Numbered from the stretch's first letter, positions 33,846-43,825 are shown. The stretch is DNA of 64,000 bases from Paenibacillus sp. BIHB 4019 (GCF_002741035.1 NZ_CP016808.1:248001-312000); one strand, 5' to 3'. A program made the numbers and translations. Notes: generated from the letters alone by a model not told the origin.

Positions 33846-34553
33846 CTATCTTTTTCGTATATAACCGCAAGCGTACTGGAACGTAAGATATAAAGTGTCG
33901 GTCACCATTGCTACTCCAGCCGCCAGGTCCTGTGACTGCGCCATGATGTTTTCAAGCTTTACTTCGAGTCCATAGCCTTTATGGCTTTGAACAAGATCAT
34001 CGAGCATTTCAGAATTCATATAATGGATTTCGGCATTGCGCCGTTTCCTCAGGCGGGCCATTGGCTCCTGCGTTAAGCTTTTGACCTCATCAAGTCCACC
34101 TGTCAGCGTCCGATGGACACCGCGATCCCGCATATTCCGCAGCACCGTAAAATAGGAAAAATGCGGTTTAATCCGCTCTGTCTTCATGGCGAGCAAATCA
34201 TTGAGCAAAATGCCTATTTTATCGAGCAAAGCAAATACGCGAATGAAAGCATTTTTGTCAAAATAAACATAACGCTGATACATAAGGTACTCGTCAGCTT
34301 GCATTTGGCTGACTGAGCTGGATTTGATTTTCTGCTTGAAGCGAATGGTTGCATAATGGCTTTGCTCCAGCTCATTCAAGGAAGAAATCAAACCGCGCGT
34401 CCATATCTCATACGTCCGAAGCTTATGATCCACATCCTTGCCCGCCTCTACCTTGCCCTGAAGCTGCGATATAAATTGCTCCATTAAACGCACCGTCTCA
34501 CCGTGTCGTCCCTCTAATGCCCGCTCTGGCTCGTCAAACAGAAATCGCAACAT
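33846..34553 (-). CDS. Cthe_2314-like HEPN-domain protein
   Basis: A 235-residue all-helical protein. It has two Arg...His signatures, LRNMRDRGVHRT and RKRRNAEIHYM; the latter matches the RxxxxxH motif of HEPN domains, and the family resembles Cthe_2314. Many HEPN proteins are RNases, but this chromosomal family is uncharacterised. It is not paired with an obvious nucleotidyltransferase here, so a toxin-antitoxin role is not supported. Confidence 0.7.
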   Translation of the reverse strand: MLRFLFDEPERALEGRHGETVRLMEQFISQLQGKVEAGKDVDHKLRTYEIWTRGLISSLNELEQSHYATIRFKQKIKSSSVSQMQADEYLMYQRYVYFDKNAFIRVFALLDKIGILLNDLLAMKTERIKPHFSYFTVLRNMRDRGVHRTLTGGLDEVKSLTQEPMARLRKRRNAEIHYMNSEMLDDLVQSHKGYGLEVKLENIMAQSQDLAAGVAMVTDTLYLTFQYACGYIRKR

Positions 34554-34578
34554 CGTGTGCCTCCGTCCCTTCCCCTGG

Positions 34579-35505
34579 CTATCTAGCGCCTTCCCGCAGC
34601 CTCCAAGAACGCACCAACATATCCATTATAACGCCGAATAGTGCACTAACAATGAGATTATGCAATAAATTTGTAAAAACAAACCAGTTTGAATTTGTAA
34701 TCGTCAATGTGAGCAGAGCCCCGCTTAATACTTGCGTCAGCACGAGAATGAGCGCTAGCTTTGCCATTGGTGCAAGTCCCTTATTTGCTCCGCTTTTCCT
34801 GCGAATGTGCACGAATACGCCAGCAATTGCAAGAGACAATATAACTGCACCTATCCGATGGATGAATACGATCGTCTCGGCACCTTCAAAATCAGGAATG
34901 ACTTTCCCGTTGCAAAGCGGCCAGTCCAGACAGCCGCCGCCGGAATCCGTATGACGAATATAAGCGCCTAAATAAATAACAACATAAATGTATACCGCTA
35001 GCCCCAAGAGCCGTGGAAAAAACGATCTTGGCACTGAAAACTCGACTGCTTGTCCATCCCGATTGCGATATGCCCAAAAGACGAGCAGCAGCGTCGAGGC
35101 GAATGCCATAAGCGATATGCCAAAATGAATTGCCATCACCCATGGCGATTGCGGCCATTTGACAGCAGCAGCGCCCATCAAAGCTTGCAGGATGGTGAAA
35201 AACAAGGAGCTGCTTGCGAAAACGAGCGGCTGCTTGAAGGCGACTTTGTCGCGTTTAAACAAAAGAAACGATGCAATAAACATGCCCACGACCAAAATGC
35301 CTTCAATACCCGTTGTAAGCCTGTGCGTGTATTCGATAAACGATTCTAATGTATAGGCTGGTATAAATTTACCATGGCATAACGGCCAGTCATCTCCACA
35401 GCCTCTGCCAGCATCCATGTTCGTAACCAATGCACCGTTCAGCAGTATGATTAGCATGCCTAGAGATGTTGCAACTGAAAATTTGCGAAAACGGCTTGAA
35501 ACCAT
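34579..35505 (-). CDS. ctaA: Heme A synthase
   Basis: CtaA oxidises the heme O methyl group to make heme A for cytochrome oxidase. The 308-residue, eight-helix protein shows the internal duplication of the family: GRGCGDDWPLCHGK and GGGCLDWPLCNGK loops with paired cysteines, and the heme-ligand His motifs IEYTHR and FIHRIGA. ATG 35505 is chosen because AAGGTGAT precedes it. Heme O for it comes from CtaB at 53093-53947. Confidence 0.93.
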   Translation of the reverse strand: MVSSRFRKFSVATSLGMLIILLNGALVTNMDAGRGCGDDWPLCHGKFIPAYTLESFIEYTHRLTTGIEGILVVGMFIASFLLFKRDKVAFKQPLVFASSSLFFTILQALMGAAAVKWPQSPWVMAIHFGISLMAFASTLLLVFWAYRNRDGQAVEFSVPRSFFPRLLGLAVYIYVVIYLGAYIRHTDSGGGCLDWPLCNGKVIPDFEGAETIVFIHRIGAVILSLAIAGVFVHIRRKSGANKGLAPMAKLALILVLTQVLSGALLTLTITNSNWFVFTNLLHNLIVSALFGVIMDMLVRSWRLREGAR

Positions 35506-35628
35506 TCGTACAATCACCTTTTTTCGTTTGAATTACCACTCATTATAGCCATAAAATATGCCAAAAGCCATGTTGAAAATGTGACACTTGTCCATCAAGG
35601 CTCTAATTATGATGCTTCTGTGACCATA

Positions 35629-35661
35629 AAAAAATCCGTGCGACGGCGCCGCACGGACTTT
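35629..35661 (-). terminator. Rho-independent terminator after the thioredoxin gene
   Basis: On the minus strand CCGTGCG, a seven-base loop and CGCACGG lead into a seven-base T-run. Confidence 0.85.
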
Positions 35662-35672
35662 GCAAATTGTGC

Positions 35673-36023
35673 TTATTGGTTTTCCGCCAAAGCATCGCTT
35701 ACTTGCAAGGCGCGATCGACAAACTGTTCGATCTCCTCACGCGACTTCCGAAGCTTATTGACGAACCGCACAACTTCCTGGCCTTTGCGAAAAGCAAGGA
35801 AGCTTGGAATGCCGAGAATGTTCAGCTCGGAGGACAGATCCGGCAAATCATCGCGGTCGATTTCATAAAAGACAGCTTTGCCCGCATATTGCTGCTCAAG
35901 CTCCGGCATAAATGGCTCAATGTAATGGCAATCTTTGCACCATGTTGTTTTGAATACGATAACCGTCAGTTCATCAGCCTGTACAGCTTCCCGAAAGGAA
36001 GCATCTGTCGATAATTTAATCAT
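35673..36023 (-). CDS. Thioredoxin-family protein
   Basis: A 116-residue thioredoxin fold with the redox pair in TTWCKDCHY (CKDC rather than CGPC) and the cis-Pro segment LGIPSFLAF. It has no signal peptide, so it is cytoplasmic. The CKDC site suggests a role other than that of the main thioredoxin. Confidence 0.9.
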   Translation of the reverse strand: MIKLSTDASFREAVQADELTVIVFKTTWCKDCHYIEPFMPELEQQYAGKAVFYEIDRDDLPDLSSELNILGIPSFLAFRKGQEVVRFVNKLRKSREEIEQFVDRALQVSDALAENQ

Positions 36024-36040
36024 TTTTTCCTTCCTCCTTC

Positions 36041-37639
36041 TTATCCAACTTCACGTTCAATGACTAAATATTTCTCGTTGTCATAATAAGATTCCCATTT
36101 TAAAGATGCGCCAAGCGTCTTCGCAAGGTTGCGGGCAGGAACATAAACCGTACCTCTTACAGTAGTTGCCGGATAGGACCATTTCACCGACTTGCCATTC
36201 ACAATGGCGGTATCGCTGCCATTTTTCACTGTAATCGTCGTAGCAGTCGCCTTGTCAAATAGCGTAAGCTGCTTCGTCTTCTTGTTGTAAGAAATCGTAG
36301 CTCCAAGCTGCTCCGCCACATCGCGCAATGGCACAAGCGTAATATTCGTAGGAGTTATAATCGGCGGATTGCCATAATCCTGTGTATATAACGTAGCCGT
36401 CTGGACACCTACATGGAACGTATTTTTGAGCAGATCATAAGCATATGAGCTTTTGTCAAACCATTGCAGCGTTTCATAGCCATTCAGGTCGTACATATCA
36501 TCCAAATTAATAGCATTGTCGCTCACGACTGGAGCTTCCGCCTTCACCGCTTCGTTCACATTCCATTTTTGGCTCTCGGAGCGAATGACGATGCTCATTT
36601 GCGTCTCAGGCTCGGTATCGCCAATCATAATGGTTGCCTCGACTACTTGCTTGCGAATGTCCAGCTTGCTGTCTACATAAACATCTGTCTTGAGCGATGT
36701 ATTCTTGTTGAAGACAGTTTCCAGGAAATAGCCGTCCTCGTCTTCCTCCAACGCTTGCAGCTCCTCCTGCAAGTATGCAAGCTCTTCTGCAAGGCTGTCT
36801 GCAAGTTCTTTAATTGTATCCTCTTGTGTAGGGCCATCAAGCACAACCGGTTGGTCAAAAGGATTTACTTCTCCGATCGCTTCCCATACTTCTGGATGAC
36901 TGGAGAGCACTTCAACGAAGCCTTTAACCATCTTGTCCAGTCCCGCACGATCGTTTACGAGAACATCGACATATTTTTTAATCCAAGTCCAAATAGCCGG
37001 ACCATCCAGCTCCGTATGAACTTTCATCAAGGATACCGATTGGCCGTTAATCGATTCCTGCACCGCATTCACAGAAATTTGATCGGGATTAGGCAAATTA
37101 TTAATGAAATAGCCGCTTATGGCATCGATCACTTCTTTGCCCAGCTCTACGAGCGAAGCGTCTGCCGGACCACCCGTTACGGACTGTCCAATCGCCCCGG
37201 AAACGCCCATTAACGAAGGCAAGCCCGCTTCGCTCATATCCAAAGCAAAGGGCTGCTTCGCCCCTTCAATTTCTACGACCGCCGTTGTATCGGACATTTT
37301 GAGTGAAAAACCAATGGAAATCGTGTCAGCCAGCAGAAGCTTACCGCTGTAAGATACATGTGTGTCGTCCTGTACCTTGATGTTTGTAAGCTCAAGCTTT
37401 GCGCTGTTGATTAATTTCATAATCGCCAATTCATCTTCGTCCATGTATTCAAGGTCTTCCTCGCTCAAATTCAATTGCACAGACAACGTCTGCTCGCCCT
37501 CATAAGAAGTAACCTTAAGCGAGTTCGTAATCGCCTTATTTAGATCGACACCGCTAATAGCCTGGCAGCCTGCAACAAACACAAGCACCAATGCCAGCAG
37601 CAGGGCGACCCCTTTTTTTATGCTCCCCAGCTTTTTCAA
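36041..37639 (-). CDS. Lipoprotein with C-terminal copper-amine-oxidase-N-type domain
   Basis: A 532-residue lipoprotein. The signal peptide ends in the lipobox VAGC (Cys about 25). A long mostly beta region with DUF-like character fills the middle, and the C-terminal about 110 residues form a stalk-type domain (LVPLRDVAEQLGATISYN, VPARNLAKTLGASLKW) of the copper amine oxidase N-terminal family that is abundant in Paenibacillus. That domain is a wall- or envelope-associated module, not an oxidase. A TTG start with AGAGGGG upstream is used. Role unknown. Confidence 0.8.
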   Translation of the reverse strand: MKKLGSIKKGVALLLALVLVFVAGCQAISGVDLNKAITNSLKVTSYEGEQTLSVQLNLSEEDLEYMDEDELAIMKLINSAKLELTNIKVQDDTHVSYSGKLLLADTISIGFSLKMSDTTAVVEIEGAKQPFALDMSEAGLPSLMGVSGAIGQSVTGGPADASLVELGKEVIDAISGYFINNLPNPDQISVNAVQESINGQSVSLMKVHTELDGPAIWTWIKKYVDVLVNDRAGLDKMVKGFVEVLSSHPEVWEAIGEVNPFDQPVVLDGPTQEDTIKELADSLAEELAYLQEELQALEEDEDGYFLETVFNKNTSLKTDVYVDSKLDIRKQVVEATIMIGDTEPETQMSIVIRSESQKWNVNEAVKAEAPVVSDNAINLDDMYDLNGYETLQWFDKSSYAYDLLKNTFHVGVQTATLYTQDYGNPPIITPTNITLVPLRDVAEQLGATISYNKKTKQLTLFDKATATTITVKNGSDTAIVNGKSVKWSYPATTVRGTVYVPARNLAKTLGASLKWESYYDNEKYLVIEREVG

Positions 37640-37744
37640 TGTACGTGACCCCTCTCGCCAACAAAATAAAAATGAATAAATTCCTCTTCATTGTACAGGA
37701 GCCTAGGACCCATGTAAATGTATGGAAACATGCGCTATAACAAA

Positions 37745-37800
37745 CAAGCGTAAACGGCTTTGCCGTCCTCTGGCGGCAAAGCTTTTGTTTCGCGATGAAA
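37745..37800. repeat. Dispersed GC-rich intergenic repeat, copy 3
   Basis: CAAGCGTAAACGGCTTTGCC, then GTCCTCTGGCGGCAAAGC and GTTTCGCGATGAAATATA. It is one of two head-to-tail copies in the 37640-37898 gap. Confidence 0.8.
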
Positions 37801-37841
37801 TATAGAGAAAGAATAACGTTAGGATATCCTTTCCTATATTT

Positions 37842-37890
37842 CAAGCGTAAACGGCTGTCGCTGTCCTTTGGCAGCGCTGCGCGTTTCATT
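37842..37890. repeat. Dispersed GC-rich intergenic repeat, copy 4
   Basis: CAAGCGTAAACGGCTGTCGC, then TGTCCTTTGGCAGCGCTGCG and CGTTTCATTCC. It lies next to copy 3 in the same orientation. Confidence 0.8.
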
Positions 37891-37898
37891 CCGAGGTC

Positions 37899-39560
37899 TT
37901 ACACTGCAGCGCGGCCAGTCAGCCTAAACAGCTTGGCAAACAACTTCCGAAGCGGTCCGGGGAATGTTTTCACATCTTCTGCTGTCACGACGCGCAGCAA
38001 AATAAGCAGACCCAAATACAAACCGCCAATAACGACGCCCGCCACAATGAGAGAAATCAGATAAGCCAGCCTATCCGGCAGCTCAGAGCCTTCTAACAGC
38101 CATCTGAGTCCTTTGTCCGCTCCCCAGCCTGCTGCCATGGAAAGGAGTACAGCCGCGATATAAGGCATCCAGCGGCGACCGAGCACGTTGAATTGCACAT
38201 AGGTGCGAATCGATTGCAAATTAAACCAGGTAATAAAAATAAAACATAGCGTTGATGCGGCAATTAGCCCATAAATACCGAATATCGGAGCCAAGACGAA
38301 GCTGGCCACCAGCTTGAGCCCAATGCCAATTAAGGTGTTATACATCGCTAATCGCGGCCTGCCAAGCCCGGACAATACCGAATTGCTAATCATCATCGTC
38401 GCCTGGAAGATCGTACCCGCTGTCAAAGCCGCTACAATGCCGCTGCCTTGCGGTCCTGTGAACAGCAGCCCTGTAACCGAATAGGCTAAGACCGCAAGCG
38501 TCAGTGCCGCTGGAATGCCTGTAAACAGCACAATACGCATAACGAGCGACGTTTGGCGATTAACCTCTGACATATTTCGCACGGAAAAGGCAGAAGATAT
38601 AACCGGAATAATCGAGGTGCTTAGCGCTATCGCCAAAATCGGTGGAATGCCGGCAATAGATTGCGCTTTCCCCCCAAAATCCGCCAATATCTCGATTGCC
38701 TGATCATAGCTGTAAACGCCCGCCCGCAACTTCATGAGCAAGTAATTATCAACCATATAAATCAGTTGAACCGTTATAGCGGTAACGACAATCGGGATTG
38801 AAATTGAAAATATTTCCCGGTATATGGCGCGAAAAGGAATACGGGACGCTTCCGCTTTTTGTAAAGCGATCGTTTTTGCTGCTTCGCTGTCCGCTGGCCA
38901 ATTATCCATTTCTAGCTTGTCGGTCCGGCGCAGCTTGACTGCGTACCACACCATGACCAGAATAGCGCCTATCGCTCCAAAAAAGTTGCCGAAGGACGCT
39001 GCTGCTGCTGCCAGCTGATCTCCCCAGCCCCAAGCGAGTACGAGAATCGCTAGACCAACACCAACCACAACGCGCATAATTTGCTCCATTATTTGCGAGA
39101 GCCCGCCCGCCATCATCAGCTGGCGGCCTTGAAAGTAACCGCGCATCATGGCGATTAGAGGGAATAGGAGCAGGGTTGGCGCTATCGCCCGAATAGCAAA
39201 TACCGCATCAGGCAAATCTTGAGAAACAGCCAGCTGCTCTGCAAAAACGTACAACAATGTAGACAAAATGAGTCCTGTTACCAAACCGAACAAAAGCGCC
39301 GCCTTATAAATGCGCTGCGCTTCCTGCTGGCGGCCGAGCGCGTAACGCTCGGATACCATTTTGCTAATGGCGCTTGGGATACCGCCTGTTGCTACAATAA
39401 GTAAAGTTAAATATAAATTGTTGGAGACGGTAAAGCTCGCCAAGCCTTCTTTGCTCAGCATATGCTCCAGCGGCACACGCTGGAAAATACCGAGCATACG
39501 GGCAACCAGCGCAGCCATAGCTAAAATAAGCGTTCCTTTAATAAGTGAATCTTTCTTCAT
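37899..39560 (-). CDS. SpoVB/MurJ-type polysaccharide flippase family protein
   Basis: A 553-residue protein with about 14 membrane helices, opening IKGTLILAMAALVARMLGIF and containing ATGGIPSAISKMVSERYA, the usual start of SpoVB/YtgP-type MOP exporters. Members move lipid-linked wall precursors across the membrane (MurJ function) or act in spore cortex synthesis (SpoVB). The sequence alone does not decide between them. Confidence 0.85.
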   Translation of the reverse strand: MKKDSLIKGTLILAMAALVARMLGIFQRVPLEHMLSKEGLASFTVSNNLYLTLLIVATGGIPSAISKMVSERYALGRQQEAQRIYKAALLFGLVTGLILSTLLYVFAEQLAVSQDLPDAVFAIRAIAPTLLLFPLIAMMRGYFQGRQLMMAGGLSQIMEQIMRVVVGVGLAILVLAWGWGDQLAAAAASFGNFFGAIGAILVMVWYAVKLRRTDKLEMDNWPADSEAAKTIALQKAEASRIPFRAIYREIFSISIPIVVTAITVQLIYMVDNYLLMKLRAGVYSYDQAIEILADFGGKAQSIAGIPPILAIALSTSIIPVISSAFSVRNMSEVNRQTSLVMRIVLFTGIPAALTLAVLAYSVTGLLFTGPQGSGIVAALTAGTIFQATMMISNSVLSGLGRPRLAMYNTLIGIGLKLVASFVLAPIFGIYGLIAASTLCFIFITWFNLQSIRTYVQFNVLGRRWMPYIAAVLLSMAAGWGADKGLRWLLEGSELPDRLAYLISLIVAGVVIGGLYLGLLILLRVVTAEDVKTFPGPLRKLFAKLFRLTGRAAV

Positions 39561-39590
39561 AGCGGGTATGTCTCTCTTTCGAATGCAGGA

Positions 39591-40313
39591 TTATGGTTTC
39601 ACGATCGGTTCAAGCGGCTGGTGATTGCCACGGAATGGGACACCGGCATTTGAGGGCTTCGCCCAATGAACCGCATTTTTGATTACTTGGAGCACTTGTT
39701 CGTTGTAATACGTCGGGTGCGTTTCATGACCGGGACGGAAGTAAAAAATCTTACCTTGGCCGCGATAGAAGGTGCACCCGCTGCGGAACACCTCGCCGCC
39801 CTCGAACCAGCTCAAGAAGATAAGCTCATCCGGTGCGGGAATATCGAAATGCTCGCCGTACATTTCCTCATGATCGATGGTAATGTACTCAGGCAATCCA
39901 GCAGCAATCGGATGGGCTGGATTAACGGTCCAGATCCTTTCCTTCTCGCCTGCTTCGCGCCATTTTAGATCACAGGTAGTGCCCATCAATTTTTTGAAAA
40001 TTTTCGAAAAATGACCGGAATGCAAAACTATGAGCCCCATGCCTTGCATGACCCGCCCATGCACACGTTCAACAATCGCATCATCGACTTGATCATGGCC
40101 CATATGTCCCCACCAGATCAGGACATCTGTGTTGTTCAGGCGTTCTTCGGTCAGCCCGTGTTCTGGCTGATCGAGTGTGGCCGTAGCGATTTCGAATGAA
40201 TCGGTGGCGATGCCGGCTGCCAGAGCATTATGTATCCCATCCGGATAAATGCGCTGCACCTCTTCGTGCACCTTCTCATGCAAAAACTCATTCCAAACCG
40301 TCACCTTAATCAT
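39591..40313 (-). CDS. ThuA-domain protein
   Basis: A 240-residue ThuA (trehalose-utilisation-type) class I glutamine-amidotransferase-like fold. It shows [11 protein letters not shown], the [12 protein letters not shown] segment, [11 protein letters not shown] and a late [21 protein letters not shown] precedes the ATG. No sugar-uptake genes lie nearby, so the substrate is unknown. Confidence 0.88.
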   Translation of the reverse strand: MIKVTVWNEFLHEKVHEEVQRIYPDGIHNALAAGIATDSFEIATATLDQPEHGLTEERLNNTDVLIWWGHMGHDQVDDAIVERVHGRVMQGMGLIVLHSGHFSKIFKKLMGTTCDLKWREAGEKERIWTVNPAHPIAAGLPEYITIDHEEMYGEHFDIPAPDELIFLSWFEGGEVFRSGCTFYRGQGKIFYFRPGHETHPTYYNEQVLQVIKNAVHWAKPSNAGVPFRGNHQPLEPIVKP

Positions 40314-40393
40314 CGATTGTCAGCTCCCCCAATTATAATAAAACGATTTCAAAACGTTGTTGGCCATGTTGTTGATGAAAAGGGCGGAGCGGA

Positions 40394-40548
40394 GTAAAAG
40401 GTTTGGATTTGAGAAGCGGAGCGTTCGTCCAAAGCTTTCCGTAGGAAAGCAGCATCATTAGCAGACTCCTATGCCCCAGAAATTATACCGCTGAGCGGAT
40501 ATATTCAAAATTTCTGGGGCAACAGCTATCGAAAATCAAACCTTTTAC
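40394..40548. repeat. Nested inverted repeat (possible MITE or large hairpin)
   Basis: Outer arms GTAAAAGGTTTGGATTT (40394-40410) and AAATCAAACCTTTTAC (40533-40548) enclose inner arms TGCCCCAGAAATT (40472-40484) and AATTTCTGGGGCA (40509-40521), around a small palindrome CCGCTGAGCGG. It fills the ThuA-DUF456 gap. No coding frame is present. Confidence 0.8.
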
Positions 40549-40579
40549 GCAGCGCAGCACTATTTTCATCAATCGCCCT

Positions 40580-41062
40580 TTAAACAACCAGCCAAATAAT
40601 AAAGAGCACAATCATGATGGATTGCAAAATAACCTTTACCACCACGCTCGACAGCAGCCCGACCAGCGAGCCGAAGCCTACCTTCGTTACATGCTTCCAT
40701 TCCTGAACGACGAACAGCTCGCCGATAACCGCACCTACGAACGGACCGATTATTAGACCGAATGCAGGAATAACGAATGGTCCCAAAATAAGGCCGATGG
40801 TACTGCCGATTATAGAGGCTTTGGAGCCGCCATATCGCTTGACGCCCCAGGCGCTGACCGCATAATCCGCTACGAACAAGGCAACGACGATGAGCGTCTG
40901 CAGCGTCCAAAAGACCCAGCCGAACGGCTCAAACGTAATGCACAGCCCGTACGCAAAAAAAGCGGCGTAAATAGCAAGCGCTCCCGGCAAAATCGGATAA
41001 ACCGTCCCCGCCATGCCGACAATAAATAAAATAATAACGAGCGACCAGCCTAAGATGTCCAA
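40580..41062 (-). CDS. DUF456 membrane protein
   Basis: A 160-residue protein with four to five membrane helices. The Gly-rich segment GSTIGLILGPFVIPAFGLII is characteristic of DUF456. A TTG start at 41062 follows GAAGGGATG by about 8 nt. It is 7 bases downstream of the HAD gene and likely cotranscribed. Function unknown. Confidence 0.85.
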   Translation of the reverse strand: MDILGWSLVIILFIVGMAGTVYPILPGALAIYAAFFAYGLCITFEPFGWVFWTLQTLIVVALFVADYAVSAWGVKRYGGSKASIIGSTIGLILGPFVIPAFGLIIGPFVGAVIGELFVVQEWKHVTKVGFGSLVGLLSSVVVKVILQSIMIVLFIIWLVV

Positions 41063-41069
41063 GCTGTTT

Positions 41070-41822
41070 TCATCCCTTCAATACATAATTCTTAATAATT
41101 TCGGCAACGCCATGCTCATTATTCGACAATGTAATGACGTCAGCTGCTTCCTTAACGGCATCTTGGGCATTGCCCATTGCCACGCCAAGACCAGCATCGC
41201 GAATAGCAGCGATATCGTTCAAGCTGTCGCCGACCGCAACGACCTGTGACATTTCGATGCCCATTACTTCGCAAAGCTCGCTCAGCGCGCTTGCTTTCGT
41301 AATGCCTTTCGGATTCATCTCCCAGTTGCTCGTGGAGGAATTCGTTATTTCAAGCGCATTCCACTCGCTGACTTCCTCGTAAATCTTCTTAAGTACGACA
41401 TCATCTTCGGTGTAGTAACCGAATTTGAGCCAATGATGAGCTTCATAATCATCCGCTGGCGTAATCCATTTTTCCAAATTATAAATGTCCTTCGTGCTGT
41501 ACGCCCAAAACCAGGTGCCTGCGTGCTTCTGGGCAATTTTATGCAGCCTTTGCACATAATCTGGATCAAGCAGCGCTCTGCGGTGCAGCACATGCGGCTT
41601 CTTCCAGATCTCTCCACCGTTTACTGTAATCATTGGCGTTTCAAGCTGTAATTGCTCGGCAAACGGCAAGGCGCTGCGGAAGCCTCGTCCCGTCGAGAAG
41701 CTGACCGTTATACCCGCATCAAGCGCCTTTCTAATCCACAAAGCATTTTCATCGCTAATTTCACTCAGTTCATTCAGCAGCGTCCCATCCATATCGAGTG
41801 CTACTAATTTATAATCTGCCAT
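41070..41822 (-). CDS. Cof-type HAD-superfamily phosphatase
   Basis: A 250-residue HAD-IIB hydrolase. The motifs are VALDMDGTLLN (nucleophile Asp), SFSTGRGF, ITKASALSEL (Lys) and VAVGDSLNDIAAI (metal Asp). Typical activity is on phosphosugars or nucleotides. The ATG at 41822 follows GGAGG by 5 nt; an upstream in-frame start at 41846 is rejected. Confidence 0.92.
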   Translation of the reverse strand: MADYKLVALDMDGTLLNELSEISDENALWIRKALDAGITVSFSTGRGFRSALPFAEQLQLETPMITVNGGEIWKKPHVLHRRALLDPDYVQRLHKIAQKHAGTWFWAYSTKDIYNLEKWITPADDYEAHHWLKFGYYTEDDVVLKKIYEEVSEWNALEITNSSTSNWEMNPKGITKASALSELCEVMGIEMSQVVAVGDSLNDIAAIRDAGLGVAMGNAQDAVKEAADVITLSNNEHGVAEIIKNYVLKG

Positions 41823-41928
41823 CGTTACCTCCTGCATTTGCTGCATAACATCATATCTTGATGCAATACAGCCATTTTATCATATTTTAAGCGTAAGCCA
41901 AACGATCCTGCTCCACTTCAAAAAAATA

Positions 41929-41959
41929 AAGGCCAACCGCAAAAATCCGGTTGACCTTC
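41929..41959 (-). terminator. Terminator of the Mn/Zn ABC operon
   Basis: AAGGCCAACCG and CGGTTGACCTT (one G-T pair) form the stem; on the minus strand it is followed by TTTATTTTTTT. It lies just after the last permease gene. Confidence 0.85.
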
Positions 41960-42010
41960 ATCCCCGCTGCGTTTTTTAACGCAGCTGCAGAAAAGTTCGC
42001 ATATCGCGTA

Positions 42011-42883
42011 CTATTGTGCTAAACGGCGCAAACGCCATTTTTTCCAAATGACGCCATGGCTAGGCGAGAACAGCAGTGCCAAGATGAACAGCACGCCGGC
42101 AGCACTAACGATACAGCCGGCAATCGAAGCATCAAGCACAGTCGCCACGCCATAACCAATGAACGTGCTGACGATGCCGACACCCGCGCTCATCGCGATC
42201 ATAACGCTCAGCCGTTCCGTTAATAAATAAGCGGTCGCAGCAGGAATAACCAGCAGCCCGACCACGAGAATCGCTCCAACGCTCTCGAAGGAGCTGACCG
42301 TCGCCATCGACACGAGCCCCATCAATAAATAATGGAACAAGGCAACGGGAATGCCGCAAGCAGCCGCAAGCGCAGGATCAAAGGCGCATAGCTTGAACTG
42401 CTTATAGAACAGCCCAATAACGACTAAAATGACCGTTAACGTAATGCCCAGCAGCCAAACCGCTATCGGCCCCATACTGACGCCGTTCAGCGACCACGTA
42501 TTCCAATGCACATAGGCAATTTCCCCATATAAAATCGCATCCTGATCGAGATGCACCTGGCGGGCATACAGGCTCACCAGCAGCACCCCGGTAGCGAACA
42601 TCGCGGTAAATACAACGCCAATGGAAGCATCCGATTGAATGCCGCTTTGCTGAAACAGCTGGATCAGGAACACAGCAAGCAAGCCGCAGGCCATCGCAGC
42701 CAGCATCATGACGAGCGAATCCCGCGAGCCGCTGATCAGAAACGCAATCACGATACCCGGCATAACCGAGTGGCTAATTGCATCGCCGATCATCGCCATT
42801 TTTCGCAACACGAGGAAAGCTCCCAGTATGCCGCAGCAGCTGGCGACAAGCGAGCCCGTCAGCAATATCCAAAAATCGCTCAT
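42011..42883 (-). CDS. mntD: Metal ABC transporter permease (second)
   Basis: A 290-residue ABC-3-family permease with about eight helices (GAFLVLRKMAMIGDAISHSV, FKLCAFDPALAAACGIP, LLVIPAATAYLL). Its ATG overlaps the stop of the first permease (ATGA). The A-B-C-D order of binding protein, ATPase and two permeases equals mntABCD of Bacillus; Zn as substrate is not excluded. Confidence 0.85.
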   Translation of the reverse strand: MSDFWILLTGSLVASCCGILGAFLVLRKMAMIGDAISHSVMPGIVIAFLISGSRDSLVMMLAAMACGLLAVFLIQLFQQSGIQSDASIGVVFTAMFATGVLLVSLYARQVHLDQDAILYGEIAYVHWNTWSLNGVSMGPIAVWLLGITLTVILVVIGLFYKQFKLCAFDPALAAACGIPVALFHYLLMGLVSMATVSSFESVGAILVVGLLVIPAATAYLLTERLSVMIAMSAGVGIVSTFIGYGVATVLDASIAGCIVSAAGVLFILALLFSPSHGVIWKKWRLRRLAQ

Positions 42884-43818
42884 AACGCCGCTCCCCCTTT
42901 CAGCTGCCGCTCCTTATGCCCTTGCTCCTCCTGGATGGTCCGTGCAACTTTGAGCCGCAGCATCCGTTTGGCGAGCAGCCCTCTGCGAGGGCCGAACAAA
43001 ATCGATATTAAAAATAATGCCGTTGCCGCAAGCACCGTCAGCGGACCCGTTGGCAAATTCGAGCCAAGCGAGCTCACAATCGTGCCGATTCCGCCGCTCA
43101 AAGCGCCAAACACGCCAGAGATGACCACCATAAAGCCGAGCTTATCCGTCCAATAACGAGCCGACACTGCCGGTGTAATAATCAGCGCCGCCACAAGCAC
43201 AACACCAACCGCTTGAATGCCTACGACTACCGCCACGACCATCAAAAACATAAGCAATTGCTCAATTAAAGCAACCGGATAGCCCAGTCCGCGCGCAAAG
43301 CCGGGATCGAAGGATACTAGCTTGAATTGCTTGAAAAATAACGTACAGATGGCGATGAGCGATAAGCTTACAATCGACATCGTAAGCACATCGGAGCCGA
43401 CCATCGCAGCCGCCTGACCGAATAAAAACTTATCCAGTCCCGATTGATTGCCATATTCGCCATGCTGGATGATCGTCAATAATACGATACCGAAGCCGAA
43501 AAAGCTGGATAACACAATCCCCATTGCCGCATCATGCTTAATCCGCGAATTTCGCGTAATCCAGCCGATGCCGAACGTCGCGACAAGGCCGGCTGCCCCT
43601 GCTCCGAGCAGAAAAAACAGCAGCGATTTTGTGCCTGTCAGCATAAAAGCTATACATATGCCAGGCAGCGCCGCATGCGCCAGCGTATCGCCCATCAAGC
43701 TTTGCTTGCGCAAATAGGAGAAGCAGCCGATAACGCCACTGCTTAAGCCAAGCAGCGTACAGCTTAGAAAAATCCACTGCATATTTGGATCTTGAATTAG
43801 TCTCCACAACGTTTCCAT
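42880..43818 (-). CDS. mntC: Metal ABC transporter permease (first)
   Basis: A 312-residue ABC-3 permease: SGVIGCFSYLRKQSLMGDTL, FKLVSFDPGFARGLGYP, LIITPAVSARYW. The ATG at 43818 follows the ATPase stop by 7 nt with AAAGGGTGAGG upstream; the frame extends further back but inside the ATPase gene. It probably pairs with the second permease as a heterodimeric channel. Confidence 0.85.
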   Translation of the reverse strand: METLWRLIQDPNMQWIFLSCTLLGLSSGVIGCFSYLRKQSLMGDTLAHAALPGICIAFMLTGTKSLLFFLLGAGAAGLVATFGIGWITRNSRIKHDAAMGIVLSSFFGFGIVLLTIIQHGEYGNQSGLDKFLFGQAAAMVGSDVLTMSIVSLSLIAICTLFFKQFKLVSFDPGFARGLGYPVALIEQLLMFLMVVAVVVGIQAVGVVLVAALIITPAVSARYWTDKLGFMVVISGVFGALSGGIGTIVSSLGSNLPTGPLTVLAATALFLISILFGPRRGLLAKRMLRLKVARTIQEEQGHKERQLKGGAAL

Positions 43819-43825
43819 CTCAGCC

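Noticed and set aside
33846..34553. HEPN/MNT toxin-antitoxin system
   Set aside because: No nucleotidyltransferase partner is adjacent; neighbours are an SDR and ctaA.
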